The position numbers and the translations under genes are program-made. A stretch of 64,000 bases of DNA, from assembly GCF_019578655.1 (NCBI RefSeq), contig NC_063257.1:12834001-12898000 (forward strand), read 5' to 3'. Within the stretch, counting starts at the first letter, position 1, and every line of letters starts with the position of its first letter. Below are positions 47,411-60,185 of the stretch, one piece after another. The notes below the pieces were generated by a model. The model was not told the origin of the DNA. It ran no database searches and saw only the letters and a program-made list of their open reading frames with translations. This DNA is from Ricinus communis (taxonomy: Eukaryota; Streptophyta; Magnoliopsida; Malpighiales; Euphorbiaceae).

Positions 47411-49692
47411 CCACTATTGCTATTAATTTTTTTTTTTAGGGGTTGTTGAATAAACAAAGCTGGCAAAGGAGTTAGTGATTGCTTAATGGCTAATGGGGTT
47501 TGGCTATTTTGACTTTGTGGGATTGAAGGCTGCAAGTTTTTATTGTTATTGTTTATTTATTTATTTATGTTTTTCTCTGGTTTTGAAGTAACGGACAGAG
47601 ACAGACAAGAAAACAATGGTGAAAGGTGTTTGCTTTTGATGGTTCTTTTGAGAAAATGGCCAACCCAACTAACCCCATATGACCTTGAGGGAACCCAATT
47701 TGGTTGCCACTGATGCCATTTCTATGAATTATTAAATAACAATTGCTTGATCATGCTTTGAAATTGCATTTAAAAATAAAATCTAATATGCTCACTTGGA
47801 TATATCATGTTCAATCAATGAAATAGAATTGTTTTTACAATAAAAGTTCAACCTTTCTCAAAAAAAAAAAAATTAAAAAAAATTAAAAATCAAAAAGATT
47901 TCAGCCTATATAATTGGAAATTAAAAAAAATGCAAATTTCAAGATTTATTTCTTTTTTTCCTTTTTTAAAAAAATAATAATATTGAGATTATTTACTCAA
48001 ATTAAAAGATAAATTAAGATTTAAAAATGTATATTTACATTTATTGTAAAATATTTTTAAGTTCATCTTTTACTTAAATTGAAATATACATTAATTATTA
48101 TAAGCCATTTTATTTTATCTAAAATACATATTTTATGCAACATAAATCTTTTATGAACTAATGAAAATATAGTTACTCTTTTAATTATATCTTTTATCTC
48201 TGTGTTGGACCATAAATTACAAAAGAAAAAATAACTGTTAATATTTTCATTTTACTGGGAACTAAACATAACCCAAAAAACAAACTCAATTTTAATATTA
48301 CTTGGTATTTTTAATATTTGAATATGTCAAGGGCTTCTAGAGAAAGAAAAAACAGTGACGGTTTAGATGATACAGAGAAGTGTTAAATTTGTTTGATATG
48401 GAAAGCTCAACTCCTCCAAATTCCTTTCAACAAATCAAAAGATGTTGGCAGCTGGTTGGTCAACTTTTATGGGATTTTTAAACTTCATATGTCAAAAGCT
48501 TGGAGGAGTGAATAAAATGGTAATCTAATTTTGTAAAAAAAACAGGGTTAGTATGGAATGGTTTATTTTCCCCTTAATTGGCAATTATGCAAGAAACTCC
48601 TTTTTATAATTAAATTTTTAGTGAGTACATTATATGTTATCTATATATTAAAATCACAAATTAAATTAATGAAAAGGTAAAAAAAATTAAATTAACCATC
48701 TTTTTTTTGTTGATATAAATCCTATAGAGATTTTGAATTTTGATAAATTTAATATGAATAAAGAATTTTAGAGAAATATTACTATTTTTATAGGGTTTAA
48801 AAATTAAATTATTTTATTATATTAAAATATTATTAATTACTCATATCTTTAAAGGTAATTAATTTCTTAGTGCTTTTTAGTATTATAAAGATTTTAAAAT
48901 CATTTTATTAATCTAAATTCTTAGAGTTTGCTGCAAATATTTTAGATTTTTATAGATCTAATGTAAATAAAAAAAATAGATGTACATTATTATTTTTATA
49001 CAGTTTGAGATTAAATTATATTAATTTTATAATTCCTTTATTATAATTATTAATACCCTTAAAATGATTAATTCTTTAGTAATTTTGTTATTATAAGAAT
49101 TATAATTTATTTATTTATCTAAAACCTTGAAGGAGTATTTTTATTTTAGTTTCTCTTTTTTTTTTAGTATATATAAATATTGGATTTGATCATTACTGTG
49201 AGAGTTTAAGGTTTCATGGAGATATAATTATAAAAATTATTATTTTGGTTAGTAATGAACTAATGGAACATTTTAAATATCAGAAAATTACAAAAATCAG
49301 TAATTTATTATAATATAAATTTACTTTTAAAATTAGTTAAAATTATGACTATAATTTCTTATGACAATAAATATATTATTCTTGTATTAAATATTATCAT
49401 ACAGAGATCTCATTATATCACATATAAGCTCGTGTATTATAATTTTATTTGTTTAGTTTGAGTTAAAAAATATAAAATTGAAACTCAATTAACTAAAAAA
49501 AGACTAATCATTTTTATACATATGACTTTTAACTATTTATTCCATTTAACATTTTAAGTTTAGATATTATTTAATAAAAATCTCAATTCATTTATTATAA
49601 TTTTTAAATTTAACATGTCTACATATATTATTCATAAGTGTTTAAATAATAAAAATAAGTTAAGATATATGTTAAATTATAAAAAGTTTAAA
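47411..49692. other. Upstream flank of the receptor kinase, AT-rich, no gene
   Basis: The first several hundred bases are the presumed promoter. The remainder is AT-rich, with A/T homopolymers near 47860-47880 and 47955. No domain, terminal repeat or recognised regulatory word is supported. Confidence 0.5.
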
Positions 49693-51017
49693 AATACTGA
49701 TAGAGTGCATTTTATGCATACTAATTATCATATTTTCTTGGATATTATTGAAGTATTTATGCTTAATTATGGATTTTAAATGATTATTGATTTTCATGTT
49801 AGAAGGAACGCTTTGATGCAACATGAAGCTGAAAGGATGATATTTGATGAGTTTTCATATAGATTGATGCTTTGGAGAATTTTGGATAAAATGGAGAAAA
49901 GATGGCAGAAGATCACTTCAGTTAGAGCGTGTCCACGACATATTCCAGAAATCCGAATTTGTGGAAAGAAGCTTAAAGTGATACTATTTGCCATGTGACT
50001 TTTTAATTTATTTTTGGGAATGTTTATTTACCAAAAATCCCTCACAACTTAAGGTTATTTTAAAAATTCTCAGGGATCAAGTTTTCCTATAAAAAGAAAA
50101 AGATGAAAAGAGACAATGAGAGTTTTTTAGGTTTTGGAGAAAAGGGGTTTGCAAACCAGTTTTCTTCCTATCATCTATTGTTTTCCTTATTTGTTTTATT
50201 TCCTTTGCAACAATTATGTGTGGCTGAACTCTTTTCTTTTCAACTCAAGGTTAATTAAGGTTTGAATTCATATGGGTTGTGAGACTTAATTGTTCTTCAT
50301 TATTTTTTCAAATCTATTATTTCAAATCTATTAATATTCATGTATCTTCTATGTCTATTAGGAATTCTATTTTTGTTGATTGTGTAAAAAGGTCTATTAC
50401 TCAATTATCAAGATAGTTTATGCCAAATTAGAATATTAAATCCGTAATTGTTTAATTATTCTAATGATTAGTGGTAGAATAACATACCCATGTTATGTGG
50501 ATACATGATCTAGTCTAAATGAATTCATCTTATGTATTTGTTGGCTAGGGTTGGGTTCTCTAGATTGCATTGCTATTGGTAAATTAAATCTTGGAAGCTT
50601 TTCTAAGGTTGTTTATTCAATAAGAGAATTAATCAAATGACTTCCATTGATTAACGAAAAATTAAGGAGAAATTAGGTTGTTAGAGCTTCTCAACAACTA
50701 TAACCAATTTATTAATGGATTTAAAAATTATATTTGTATCAATGATCAATTCAATGAATTAAAACTGAAATTATACCTTGGGTTGGAGTTTTCTCATATC
50801 GATTTATCTTCTCAAATTTTATTATTATTTCTAATTGATTTTTAGTTTAATTTGTTTTGATTCCAAATTTAAAACCCCCCTAATTTTATTTAAATTTTGT
50901 TAAATAAATAAATCTTGCCAATCTCTGTGGATTCGATCCTACTTGTCACTATTTACAAATTGTTTTTATTTGAAGAGTAAAAGTTTATTTTTGTTGGATT
51001 CGACACCCACCAAATAC
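49693..51017. mobile_element. Solo LTR with perfect AATAC target duplication
   Basis: The element runs 49698-51012 (1,315 bp). It starts TGATAGAGTGCATTTTATGC, ends TTCGACACCCACCA, and is flanked by AATAC at 49693-49697 and 51013-51017. TG...CA ends and a 5-bp target duplication define an LTR. No internal retroelement DNA or second LTR adjoins it, so it is a solo LTR left by recombination. The 3' part, CTCTGTGGATTCGATCCTAC, is a phrase common near the end of long plant LTRs, probably Ty3/gypsy type. A TATA-like CCTATAAAAAG lies near 50091. The frame at 49780-49998 is not a recognised protein. Confidence 0.85.
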
Positions 51018-51750
51018 TTAAAATTTTATAAAAATAAAATTAAAGTGTTTGTTAGATTATACTGAAAGCTAATATATTAAAATAATTGAATAATTATAAT
51101 TTAAATATCTTAATACACATTTTGCTAAAATAAACAGTCTCATTTTCTAATAGAGCTAACCTTCAATTCCGGATCTATATTTTTATCATAATTCAAAAAG
51201 AAAAAAAGAAAAATCTAAAATTATATTAAACAACAAACTCATAATTACATTGAAATAACAAAAACAATACATAACTAGGACAAGTAGACACTAACGAGGG
51301 ATTTCAAACTAAGAATTTTATAAAATTTATAAATTTTCACTAAATTTAAATTTTGAATTTTTTGTCATCCTTCAAGATTTTTTATTTTTCTTAAAGGTTT
51401 TAATTTTCTACCTAAAAATAAAAAATTTATTTTAAATAAATGTGAATTATATAATATTTTTATTTTAAAATGATCTCTATTAATGTAAAAATATAAAATT
51501 ATTAAAATTTATTAATTTCATTATTTATAAGTTTTAAATAAATTTATGAATTGTAAAATTTTTCAATCTAAACGAAGCCTAAAAGCATATCTAGCAAGAG
51601 AATAACTTAAGGTAGGAAAAACATCAATTAATAATTAAATGAGGGAGGAGCCAATCCACCAACTTCTTATGGACATCATTATTATGACATTAAATTCATA
51701 AAAATTGGTAGGAGAAAACCTGAAAAAAAGCCATGAATTATATATTATTT

Positions 51751-52154
51751 AAAGCATTTTTAATATATTTTTTATATATACTAAATTTTTTATTTTAAAG
51801 AGAAATGACACTCTAATACTCTTTATTCTTTTAATATGATAATTTTGCTATTTACTTATAAAGAATCAAACTTTACTCTACCCTATATTTAATAAATGCA
51901 TCACAAGTTTTTATGTATTTTATTTAATTGATATTTGTAACTTTTATTTTTTTATTAATAAAAGTTAAGAAAAATTAGAAAAAAAATTAAAATTATTAAT
52001 ATTTATAGAAGTAAAAAATGAGATATAAAATAAAATATAAAAAGTCTATCGGACTTAACTAAAATATCTTAATTTTTATATATAAATATATTTAGAATTA
52101 TTTTATCATATAAATAATATTTTTTAAAATAAAAGTACTGCTGGAGATGCTCTA
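51751..52154 (+). mobile_element. MITE copy 1 of a GAGCATCTCC-type family
   Basis: Left end AAAGCATTTTTAATATATTT and inverse right end TAGAGCATCTCCAGCAGTAC, TTTTATTTT, form diverged terminal inverted repeats of about 30 bp. The ~400-bp body is non-coding and AT-rich. The better-kept right end gives the family consensus, GAGCATCTCCARCAGTACTT. Target duplication is unclear. Confidence 0.55.
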
Positions 52155-52900
52155 ATAACTGCACTCTATAGTTTTCCTATTTAGTGTCTTTCATTTAAAA
52201 GTTTACTCATTATTATTGCATTGGAGTTTATTGTAAAGAATTATTATTATTATTATTATTATTAGTGAAATATATTCATATAAAAAAGAAAAAGAGAAAA
52301 GAAAAAAAAGTTCAATTACTAGCATTAGTAACTTATATTACCACACTGCAATTAGTCGTATATATTGACATCAAATTATTAGCTATTTTGGATGGGACGA
52401 TATGATATTTTTGTAGACAAAGATTACTATGATGCTATTATAATCTCTTAAAACTAATAAACTTATCCTCTTATTCGATGAATAAAATACCAATAAAATA
52501 TATGGATAATTGTATTTATATATATTATAAATATTTTATTTTTTAAATATAATTTATTTTTTTAATAAAATTTGAATAGCACCAATATATGAGATGTTAA
52601 TAAAATCTCAAATTTGGATTTTTATTTTAAAATTATCTCTATCAATGCAAAAAATATAAAATTATTAAAATCCATTAATTTCATTATCTATAACTTTTAA
52701 TTAAATTCATAAATTATAATATCTTTCAATCTAAACGAAGCCTAAAAGCATATGGAGAAGAGAATAACTTGAGATAGGAAAAAACATCAATTAATTATTA
52801 AATGAGGGAGCAGCCAATCCACCAACATCATTATTATGATATTAAAATCATAAAAATTGATAGGAGAAAACCTAAAAAAAATCATGAATTATATATTATT

Positions 52901-53292
52901 TAGAGCATTTTTAACGTACTTTTATATATATTAAATTTTTTATTTTAAAAAGTCATATTATAAAATGGCACTTTAATGAATTTTTTATTCTTTGAATATG
53001 AAAGAGAAAGTTAATTTTACTATTTACATATAAAGAATTAAACTTCACTCTATCCTATATTTTGTAAATGCATTATAAGTTCTTATGCATTTTATTTAAT
53101 TAATATTTATAATTTTTATTTTTTATTAGTAAAAATTAAAAAAATCAAAACTATTAATATTTATAGAAATAAAAGTAAGATATAAAATAAAATATAAAAA
53201 GTCTACTAGACTTAAATAAAATATTTTACTCTTTATATATAAATATTTTTAAAATTATTTTATCATATAAATAATATTTTTTAAAATAAAAA
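52901..53292 (+). mobile_element. MITE copy 2 (within copy B of the duplication)
   Basis: Starts TAGAGCATTTTTAACGTACT and follows copy 1 through to AAAATAAAAAGT, where the right terminal repeat has been lost. It arose with the tandem duplication rather than by its own insertion, because the flanks are also shared. Confidence 0.55.
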
Positions 53293-53600
53293 GTTTCCTC
53301 ATTGTTATTGCATTGGAGTTCATTGTAAAAAATTATTATTATTATTATTATTAGTGAAATATATTCATATAAAAAAAGAAAAAGAGAAAAGAAAAAGAAA
53401 CCCACTCTAGTAACACAGGGACACCACAAGTGAAAATAGGCTATTTGTTAAATGGATGATGTTTGACTATTGCATTTGTATCATGTATTATAAATAAGTC
53501 AAACCTGTTTTTAAAGATGAAAAGGATAATAATTTATTTTAATTTCTTCAATTACTAACATTACTAACTTATATTACCACACTGCAATTTAAATAACACG

Positions 53601-54895
53601 TGTAGATGGGATATTAAAATTTTCTTCTAGCTTAGCTAAGGTTTTAAATTTTAATTTTAAATATAAAATTGCATTAAAATTTTAAAAGTAGTAAATACTA
53701 TCGACAAAAGTTTTACACAATATATTTTAAATTAATCAGACTAACTTAAATTAATCAAACTAACTATAAATACTAAATTTAAAATAACTTACACAACTAT
53801 TTTTGACAAAAAATTAATTATTTGTTATAAATAATCTTTTTATTCTTATAAATTTCAAACTATATAATGATTTGGTTTTAATAAATAATTAGAATATGAA
53901 AGATATTTAAATATAGTAATCGTGACGAAAGGTACTTATTTAATATTCTTGCTTAATATATATTTAACTTAATTTCTTTTCTTTAATAGTATTCCTTTTT
54001 TCACTATGCTCAATGCTTATTAGGTATATCATAATTATGAGGTAGTTTTTTTTTTCTTTTTCTTTTTAGTTCACCTAGCATATATCTTTCTCATCTATCA
54101 CCATTTTTCAAAATTAACTTTTTTATTTATTAAAACAAATAAAAAGAGTAAAACTAAATACATAATATGCATAAACCCTATTAAGAATAAATAAATAAAA
54201 TAATTCCATAATAATTGCTTTCCCAAATACATGACAAACATTAAATATAAAGTTTTGTTGTATAATCAGAAAAATGTTACAAAACTTATTAAGCTTTAGG
54301 GCTCTAAAAGACCTTTCATTAATCCATCAGTAACAATATTTAGAAGCTAGGCATATTTATTAATAGTATATTTTTATTCTTCTCAAAAGAATAAAAAAGA
54401 TAAAATGAAGTTCCATTCAAATTTAATACGTGTAAATTCAATAATTTAGCTAGGTCAAATTGAAAAACAATTTAAATTTAAATTTAAATTTCATAATTTT
54501 AGTAAGTTTTAATTCATGATCAATTCTTGACTAATATTAAATTTTCAGCTCATGGGTCAAAAATTATTTAATAATTATTGATAATTATTAACATGTGATT
54601 GTCAAAGGTTTAATGATATGAAAATACCGAAGAAAATAGTTAAAGAAGCTCGCTGGGAGGAAATAGAAAAGAAGTTAAGGAGATTGAGAAAAGAAAGAAG
54701 AACTGGTGTGAAACAATTGAAGCAGTATTAAAATATCAGCATGTTGTGAAAAAGTAAAGAGGTAGTAGAGAAAATTAAGAAAGAGGAAAAGTGCAATGTG
54801 AAAGTTGTACACATATTCTACATATACAAAATGTAGAAACTACAAACACTTATAAAATTTTTAGCTGCAAAGTTATTTGATAACCAAGCTAAGAG
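53601..54895. other. AT-rich intergenic DNA before the copia element
   Basis: No gene is supported. About 54620-54840 is purine-rich (AAGAAGTTAAGGAGATTGAG-like) and may be part of an older element into which the copia element at 54901 inserted. Confidence 0.45.
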
Positions 54896-54900
54896 GTAGA

Positions 54901-55121
54901 TAATGGAATTGATGCCTTTCGCATGCTTATACATGATTAATTTATTTCCTTCTTATGATTGGTTGCATCTTGTAACTAACTTGCTAAATTAGCAAGTTCT
55001 TAATTCTCTTCGTTTTTAGTTAGTCAATTGTACTTATAAATAATTAGCTGAAACTCTTCTTTTATAATTTTTAATATTTCTCTTTTTCTGGTAAAATAAA
55101 TCATAATTTAAAAATCTTTTA
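54901..55121 (+). repeat. Left LTR of the 5.1-kb copia element
   Basis: Starts TAATGGAATTGATGCCTTTC and ends AAAATCTTTTA. It carries GATTGGTTGCATCTT, TAACTTGCTAA and ACTTATAAATAATTAGCTGA, the last a likely TATA box. It matches the right LTR closely but with visible substitutions. Confidence 0.9.
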
Positions 55122-55355
55122 TGGTATCAAAGCTCTGATTTTCTTAGTCATTTTCTTAGAAAATAAACAATTGAAACCCATTTCAATCTTTATTATTTGC
55201 TTCAAGAAATTATGTCTTTCGAATCCTTATTGCTTCTTGATTCTAGTAGATGTAATAGTTTCTCCTTTTAATGATTCATTATTCATAGATCTACGGTTTC
55301 TTTTCTAGTTTTCTTAGCTTCCAAATAAGTTTTTTCTTCTTTTTTTCTTATTGTT

Positions 55356-58300
55356 ATGGCTAATCAAGTTAGACCAGAAGATCTACTATCAAGTCCTAAT
55401 CATTTGCATCCAAATGAGAGTCCTTCTCTTATCCTTGTTTCAATTTTACTTACTGGTCCAAACTATTTTTCTTGGTTAAGAGCACTGATGTTTGCTTTGT
55501 TATTAAAAAATAAACTGGAATTTATTGATGGTTCGATCAAAATGCCTAATAGAGAAAATGTGTTGCTTAATGTTGGAAGAGATATAATACTATGATGTTG
55601 CCATGGTTGATTAAGTCTTTTTCACCTTCTATGGCACAGTGTTATTCCATTAGATTCAACTCTAAATATTTGGACAGATCTTAAAGATCAATTCCCATAA
55701 GGAAATTCAATTTGTATTGTAGATTTATAAGAAGAAATTTACTCTTTCAAGCAAGAATCATAAACTGTTACAAACTATTTCACTCAAATCAGAACATTGT
55801 GGGATGAGCTTATAAATCTAAGGCATGTTCCAAGTTGTTCTTATGAGCCTTTTTGTGATTGTCCAACTTTTATCATTATGAAGAATTATGTACAAAGTGA
55901 CTGTATTATTCATTTTCTCAAAGGTCTTAATAAAATTTTTTCAACTGTCAAATCTTAGATCTTATTAATGGAATCGTTACCTTCCATTAATAAAGTTTTT
56001 TTATGGTGATTCAACATGAACATCAAACAAGTATTGTTTTAATCCTACAATGGCTACTGAGCCAACTATTTTTTATAGCAATAAGGTTGTTGAAATAGTT
56101 GAAGTGAATGTTGCTTATCAAGATAGAGGCAATAGACAATTTGATGCTAAAAAGCATGTTACTTTTAATACTAATGGTACTGAAAAATGTCAATCGTGTA
56201 CACATTATGGTTATTTAGGACATATAGTTGACAAATGTTATAAGAAGCATGGTTACCCTTATGGCTTCACTAGTTACAAAGAGAAATGGATAATAGTTAT
56301 TGTATATGCTAATCAAGTTGACACATTATTAGAATTTTGATGTTAGTTCACAATCTAGCTAGCTGGCAGATATTGCTACACCAACAAATATTTCTAAATC
56401 TTACTTGACTCATTAACAGTCACACAATGCTTCCTTACAACATTCACATGTCTTTACTTAAGATAAGTACTACAAACTTCTTGCTTTCATATAACAAGGA
56501 TGGGATTATGTAGCTTTTGTTTCCATCCTCAAGTTAATGCTTTAACTTCACATTTTGCACCAAGTTCTGAAATAGGTAAATTCACTTGTTCTAGTTTTGC
56601 AATTCAATCTCAACATCTATTTAGTGCCTGGATTCTGGATATATGTGCTACAGATCATATTACTTCCTCTTTAATCAATTTTCAATCTTATACTTCTATC
56701 AGTCATGTTTTAGCTCATTTGCTAAATGGTACACATGTCCTAGCTACTAACATAAGAAATAAATTATACCTACCTTACTTCTTTTTAATATTTTTTATGT
56801 TCCTGCTTTTTCTTTTAATTTGATTTCTATAAGTAAATTTACTTTTACATTACCTTGATGTTTGATCTTTTAAGCTAATGTTTATTTTATCTAGGACATC
56901 AAATTTTGGAGGATGATTGGGTTAGTTCAACAAAGAAATGGTTTATATTATTAGATCACCTCTTGTACTAATTCTTTTCTATCAATTCTTGTACTTCTTT
57001 GCCATTATTCATTATGTTATTTTAAGTGATAAAATTGGTATTCTTTAGCATTATAGATTAGGCCATGTTTCTACCAAAAGAATAATGTTATTATAAACCT
57101 AATTTTTTTTTGTTTCTTCTCAATGTATTGATCAATAAAGCATTTGTCAGTTTGCTGAATAAAAGAAATTACCTTTTCTTTGAGTTCTTCTCTCTTAAAT
57201 GCTTATTTCATCTCATTCATATGGATGTCTGGGGTCCTTTTTCTTCTCTATCTATCTATAGTTATCATTATTTCCTTTCAATAATTTATGATCATAGTAG
57301 ATACACTTCGTCATTTCTTATGAAATTCAAGTATGAAACTCATTCGTTGATTGGACACTTCTATGGTTTTGTTCAAACTCAATTTAACACTAATATTAAA
57401 TCAATTCGAATAGATAATGTTGTTGAATTTAATATGGTTTTATTTTTCTTCTCTAAAGGCATTTTGCATCAATGATCTTACATATATACCCCCAACATAA
57501 TAGTATTGTTGAGTGAAAGTATCAATATATACAAATGTTGCTCGAGTCTTAAGATTTCAAGCATATTTACTAATCAAATTTTGGTATGATTGTATTACTC
57601 ATATTTCTATCTTATAAATAGATTGTCTTCTCCAATCACTGATATTAAAACTCCTTTCAAATTGCTTTTCTATAAGCTTCCTGTTTGTTATCATTTCAAA
57701 GTGTTTGGTTGCTTATGTTTTGTTTCTACCTTTGATCATTCTACTCACAAGTTTGATCCAATAGTAGAAAAGAGTATTTTTAGTGGCATCTCTCTTACTG
57801 TTAAAGGGTGTCATGTGTACAAATTAAAGTCTCACAAGATTTTTATCTCTAAAAATGTATTGTTTTATGAGTTGATTTTTTATTTTGCAAACATTTCTTC
57901 CCCGTTCTCTTCAGTCATCCTTCCTACTTGTGATTTCTCTAATTTTTCTGATCTTTCTTCTCGTGATATAATACCATCTTCCTTGCCATCTACTTTTGAT
58001 CAATCCATCAATGTTGGTGCTCTGAGTTTTTTCTCTACGTTACCACAACTATTATCCAAAAGATCTACTAGAGTCATTACTACTGCTGCTTATCTTTAAG
58101 ACTATCATTATCATTTATCTCATCAATCTAGAACTACTCTTAATACCCTTTCTGTTGTGCTTTCTTATTCTAGTATTTTCCCTTCCTATAAAACTTTTTC
58201 TTTCAATATTACTAATGTTTTAGAACCTAAGCATTATAATGAAGCCATTAAGCATGAAGTTGGAAACAAGCTATGCAATTTGAAATTGATACATTGGGAC

Positions 58301-59730
58301 AAAATCACACTTAGGATATTATCTCTTTATCGCTTGGCAAACAACTTATTAGTTATAAATGGGTTCTTTATACTACAATTTAAGCTAGATGGAACTATAG
58401 AATATCACAAGGCATATCTTGTTGTTAAGAGGTATACATAACAATCTAGGGTAGATTTCTTTAATACTTTCTTTCCTATTGCAAAACCACAGTTAGGACT
58501 TTGTTAGCTCTTACTTCTGCCAAAGGTTGGTTTCTCCACTAACTTGACATTAACAACACCCTTTTGCATGGTGATTTAAATAAAGAAGTCTAGATGAAGG
58601 TACCATCGGATTTTTTTATAGTTGATTGTAATCTTGTGTGTAAATTGATAAAGTCCTTAAATGGACTAAAGCAAGCTAGTCGCAATGGCATGGTAAGCGC
58701 ACCACTCCTTTACTTCAACTTGGTTTTAGTCATGCTACTATTGATCATTCATTATTTGTTAAACATATTAATAGCTGCTTTGTTGCTCTTTTTATCTATG
58801 TCGATGATGTGATCTTGGCTAGCAACAATATATCAAAAATTCAACTTGTCAAAGATCACCTTCATACTTAGTTTAAGATCAAAGATCTTGGCATTTTGAA
58901 ATACTTCCTTAAGGTGGAAATTGCTCGAACTAGTAAAAGAATTACTGTATGCCAACATAAATATACTATTGATATCCTCAAGGATACTGGTTTTCTTAAA
59001 AGTAAGTCCACTTTATCACCAATAGTGCCTACAACTGAGTCATATTCATTTGGCTAATTACTTCTTGATAACACTTCATACATGAGATTAGTAGGGCGCT
59101 TATTGTGTCTCACAACAACTAGCCTGATTTGGGCTTTGTTCTGCATCAATTGTCTCAATTTTCTTGAGCATCCGACTAAGATTCATCTTACTACTGCTTA
59201 TAGGGTCCTACGTTATATTGAAGCCACACTAGGCAAAGGTCTCTTTTCTCTATTGTTAGTGAATTTCATTTTAAGGTTTTTAGTGACTTAGATTGTGCCT
59301 CTTGTCTTGATAGTAGACGTCCCATTACTAGTTTTTGTACCTTTATCGATGATACTCTAATCTTTTAGAAATCCAAAAAGTAACAAAATGTGTCTCAATC
59401 TTCTTCAATAGCTAAATATATATCTTTAGCTTCTATTACATATGAATTTCAATGGTTATTGTATTTACTTCACAATCTTGGCATCTTTCATTCTCAGCAT
59501 TCTTTTATTATGATAATCGATCGGCTATTCAGATTGTTGAGAATCTAGTTTTTCACAAAAAAAAAAAACTAAACATATTGAATTTGATTATTATCTAGTT
59601 TGTGAAAAATTGCAAGTGTGTGTCATTTGTCTTCTGCCTGTCACTTCTGCTAACCAACTTGTAGATTTCCTCACCAAGCCCTTGACTACTCTAGCTTTCC
59701 TTTCTTTTCTCTCCAAGCTGAGTATGATCA
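55356..59730 (+). pseudogene. Copia gag-pol remnant
   Basis: Gag begins at 55356 (MANQVRPEDLLSSPNHLHPN, then LTGPNYFSWLRAL, the plant copia gag hallmark). The CCHC knuckle near 56190-56245 reads C-TH-Y-GYLG-H-IVDK-C, so its second Cys is Tyr. Protease at about 56625-56670 reads WILDICATDHI, with the catalytic D-T-G changed to D-I-C. Integrase at 57110-57475 reads HMDVWGPF and SIRIDNVVEF. The linker is at 57590-58099. RT pieces lie at 58200-58900 (KLIKSLNGLKQASR, FIYVDDVILASNN), and RT/RNase H at 58900-59700 (AKYISLASITYEFQWLLYLL). At least a dozen stops and frameshifts break it. Confidence 0.9.
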
Positions 59731-59756
59731 ACATTCATGCTCCATCTTAAGGGGGC

Positions 59757-59975
59757 TAACAAAATTGATACCTTCCACATGCTTATGCATGATTAATTAT
59801 TTCCTTCTTCTGATTGGTTGCATCTTCTAACTAACTTGCTGAGTTAACAAGTTCTTTATTCTCTTCTTTCTTGGTTAGTTATTTGTAGCTATAAATAATT
59901 AGCTAAAGCTCTTCATTTGTAATTTTTAGTAATTCTCTTTTCTGGTCAAATATATCACAATTCAGAAACTCTTTA
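59757..59975 (+). repeat. Right LTR of the 5.1-kb copia element
   Basis: Starts TAACAAAATTGATACCTTCC and ends GAAACTCTTTA, then GTAGA. It shares GATTGGTTGCATCTTCTAAC and TATAAATAATTAGCT with the left LTR. Confidence 0.9.
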
Positions 59976-60185
59976 GTAGAGATAGTGCAAAACATAATCA
60001 CCAAGCTATGAAATGTCTATAAATAGAAGAAGGCCCCTTGGAGGGAAGGCTCCAACTAATCAATCAGTCAAATAAATTAGACCTATAATCCTTTAACTAC
60101 CCTTAGCATATTCTTTAGCATTATTTTTATATAGGATATTAAAGCTTTTGATTTACAATTCTCAAGCAAATATTTATGGAGAATA
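59976..60185 (+). other. Possible older LTR interrupted by the copia insertion
   Basis: Just after the target duplication, TGTCTATAAATAGAAGAAGG at about 60014 looks like a pol II promoter. About 60140-60160 reads TATAGGATATTAAAGCTTTT, a weak match to a Met-type primer site. Together with 54620-54895 this may be the LTR of an older element split by the copia insertion. Confidence 0.3.

Larger units (their letters stand above)
51470..53600. repeat. Tandem segmental duplication of about 1.2 kb
   Basis: Copy A (about 51470-52370) and copy B (about 52630-53600) share long matching stretches: AATCTAAACGAAGCCTAAAAG at 51567 and 52730 (offset 1163), CATCAATTAAT with AAATGAGGG, the same ATT microsatellite, and TATATTACCACACTGCAATT at 52336 and 53572 (offset 1236). 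The increased offset shows that copy B has gained about 70-100 bp near 53400-53540, or that copy A has lost it. Each copy contains one MITE. No gene lies in either. Confidence 0.8.
54901..59975 (+). mobile_element. Full-length, mutated Ty1/copia retrotransposon
   Basis: LTRs at 54901-55121 (221 bp) and 59757-59975 (219 bp) align along their full length. GTAGA at 54896-54900 and 59976-59980 is a perfect 5-bp target duplication. The primer-binding site TGGTATCAAAGC at 55122-55133 is one base off the initiator-tRNA-Met type, and the polypurine tract AAGGGGG lies at 59749-59755, directly before CTAAC. The LTR ends are TAA...TTA instead of the usual TG...CA in both copies. Total length is 5,075 bp. 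Coding order is gag, protease, integrase, RT, RNase H, as in Ty1/copia. Stops throughout make it non-autonomous. Confidence 0.93.

Noticed and set aside
49780..49998. 72-codon frame within the solo LTR
   Set aside because: LTR boundaries are defined by TG...CA and AATAC; the frame has no known domain and is likely non-coding LTR sequence.
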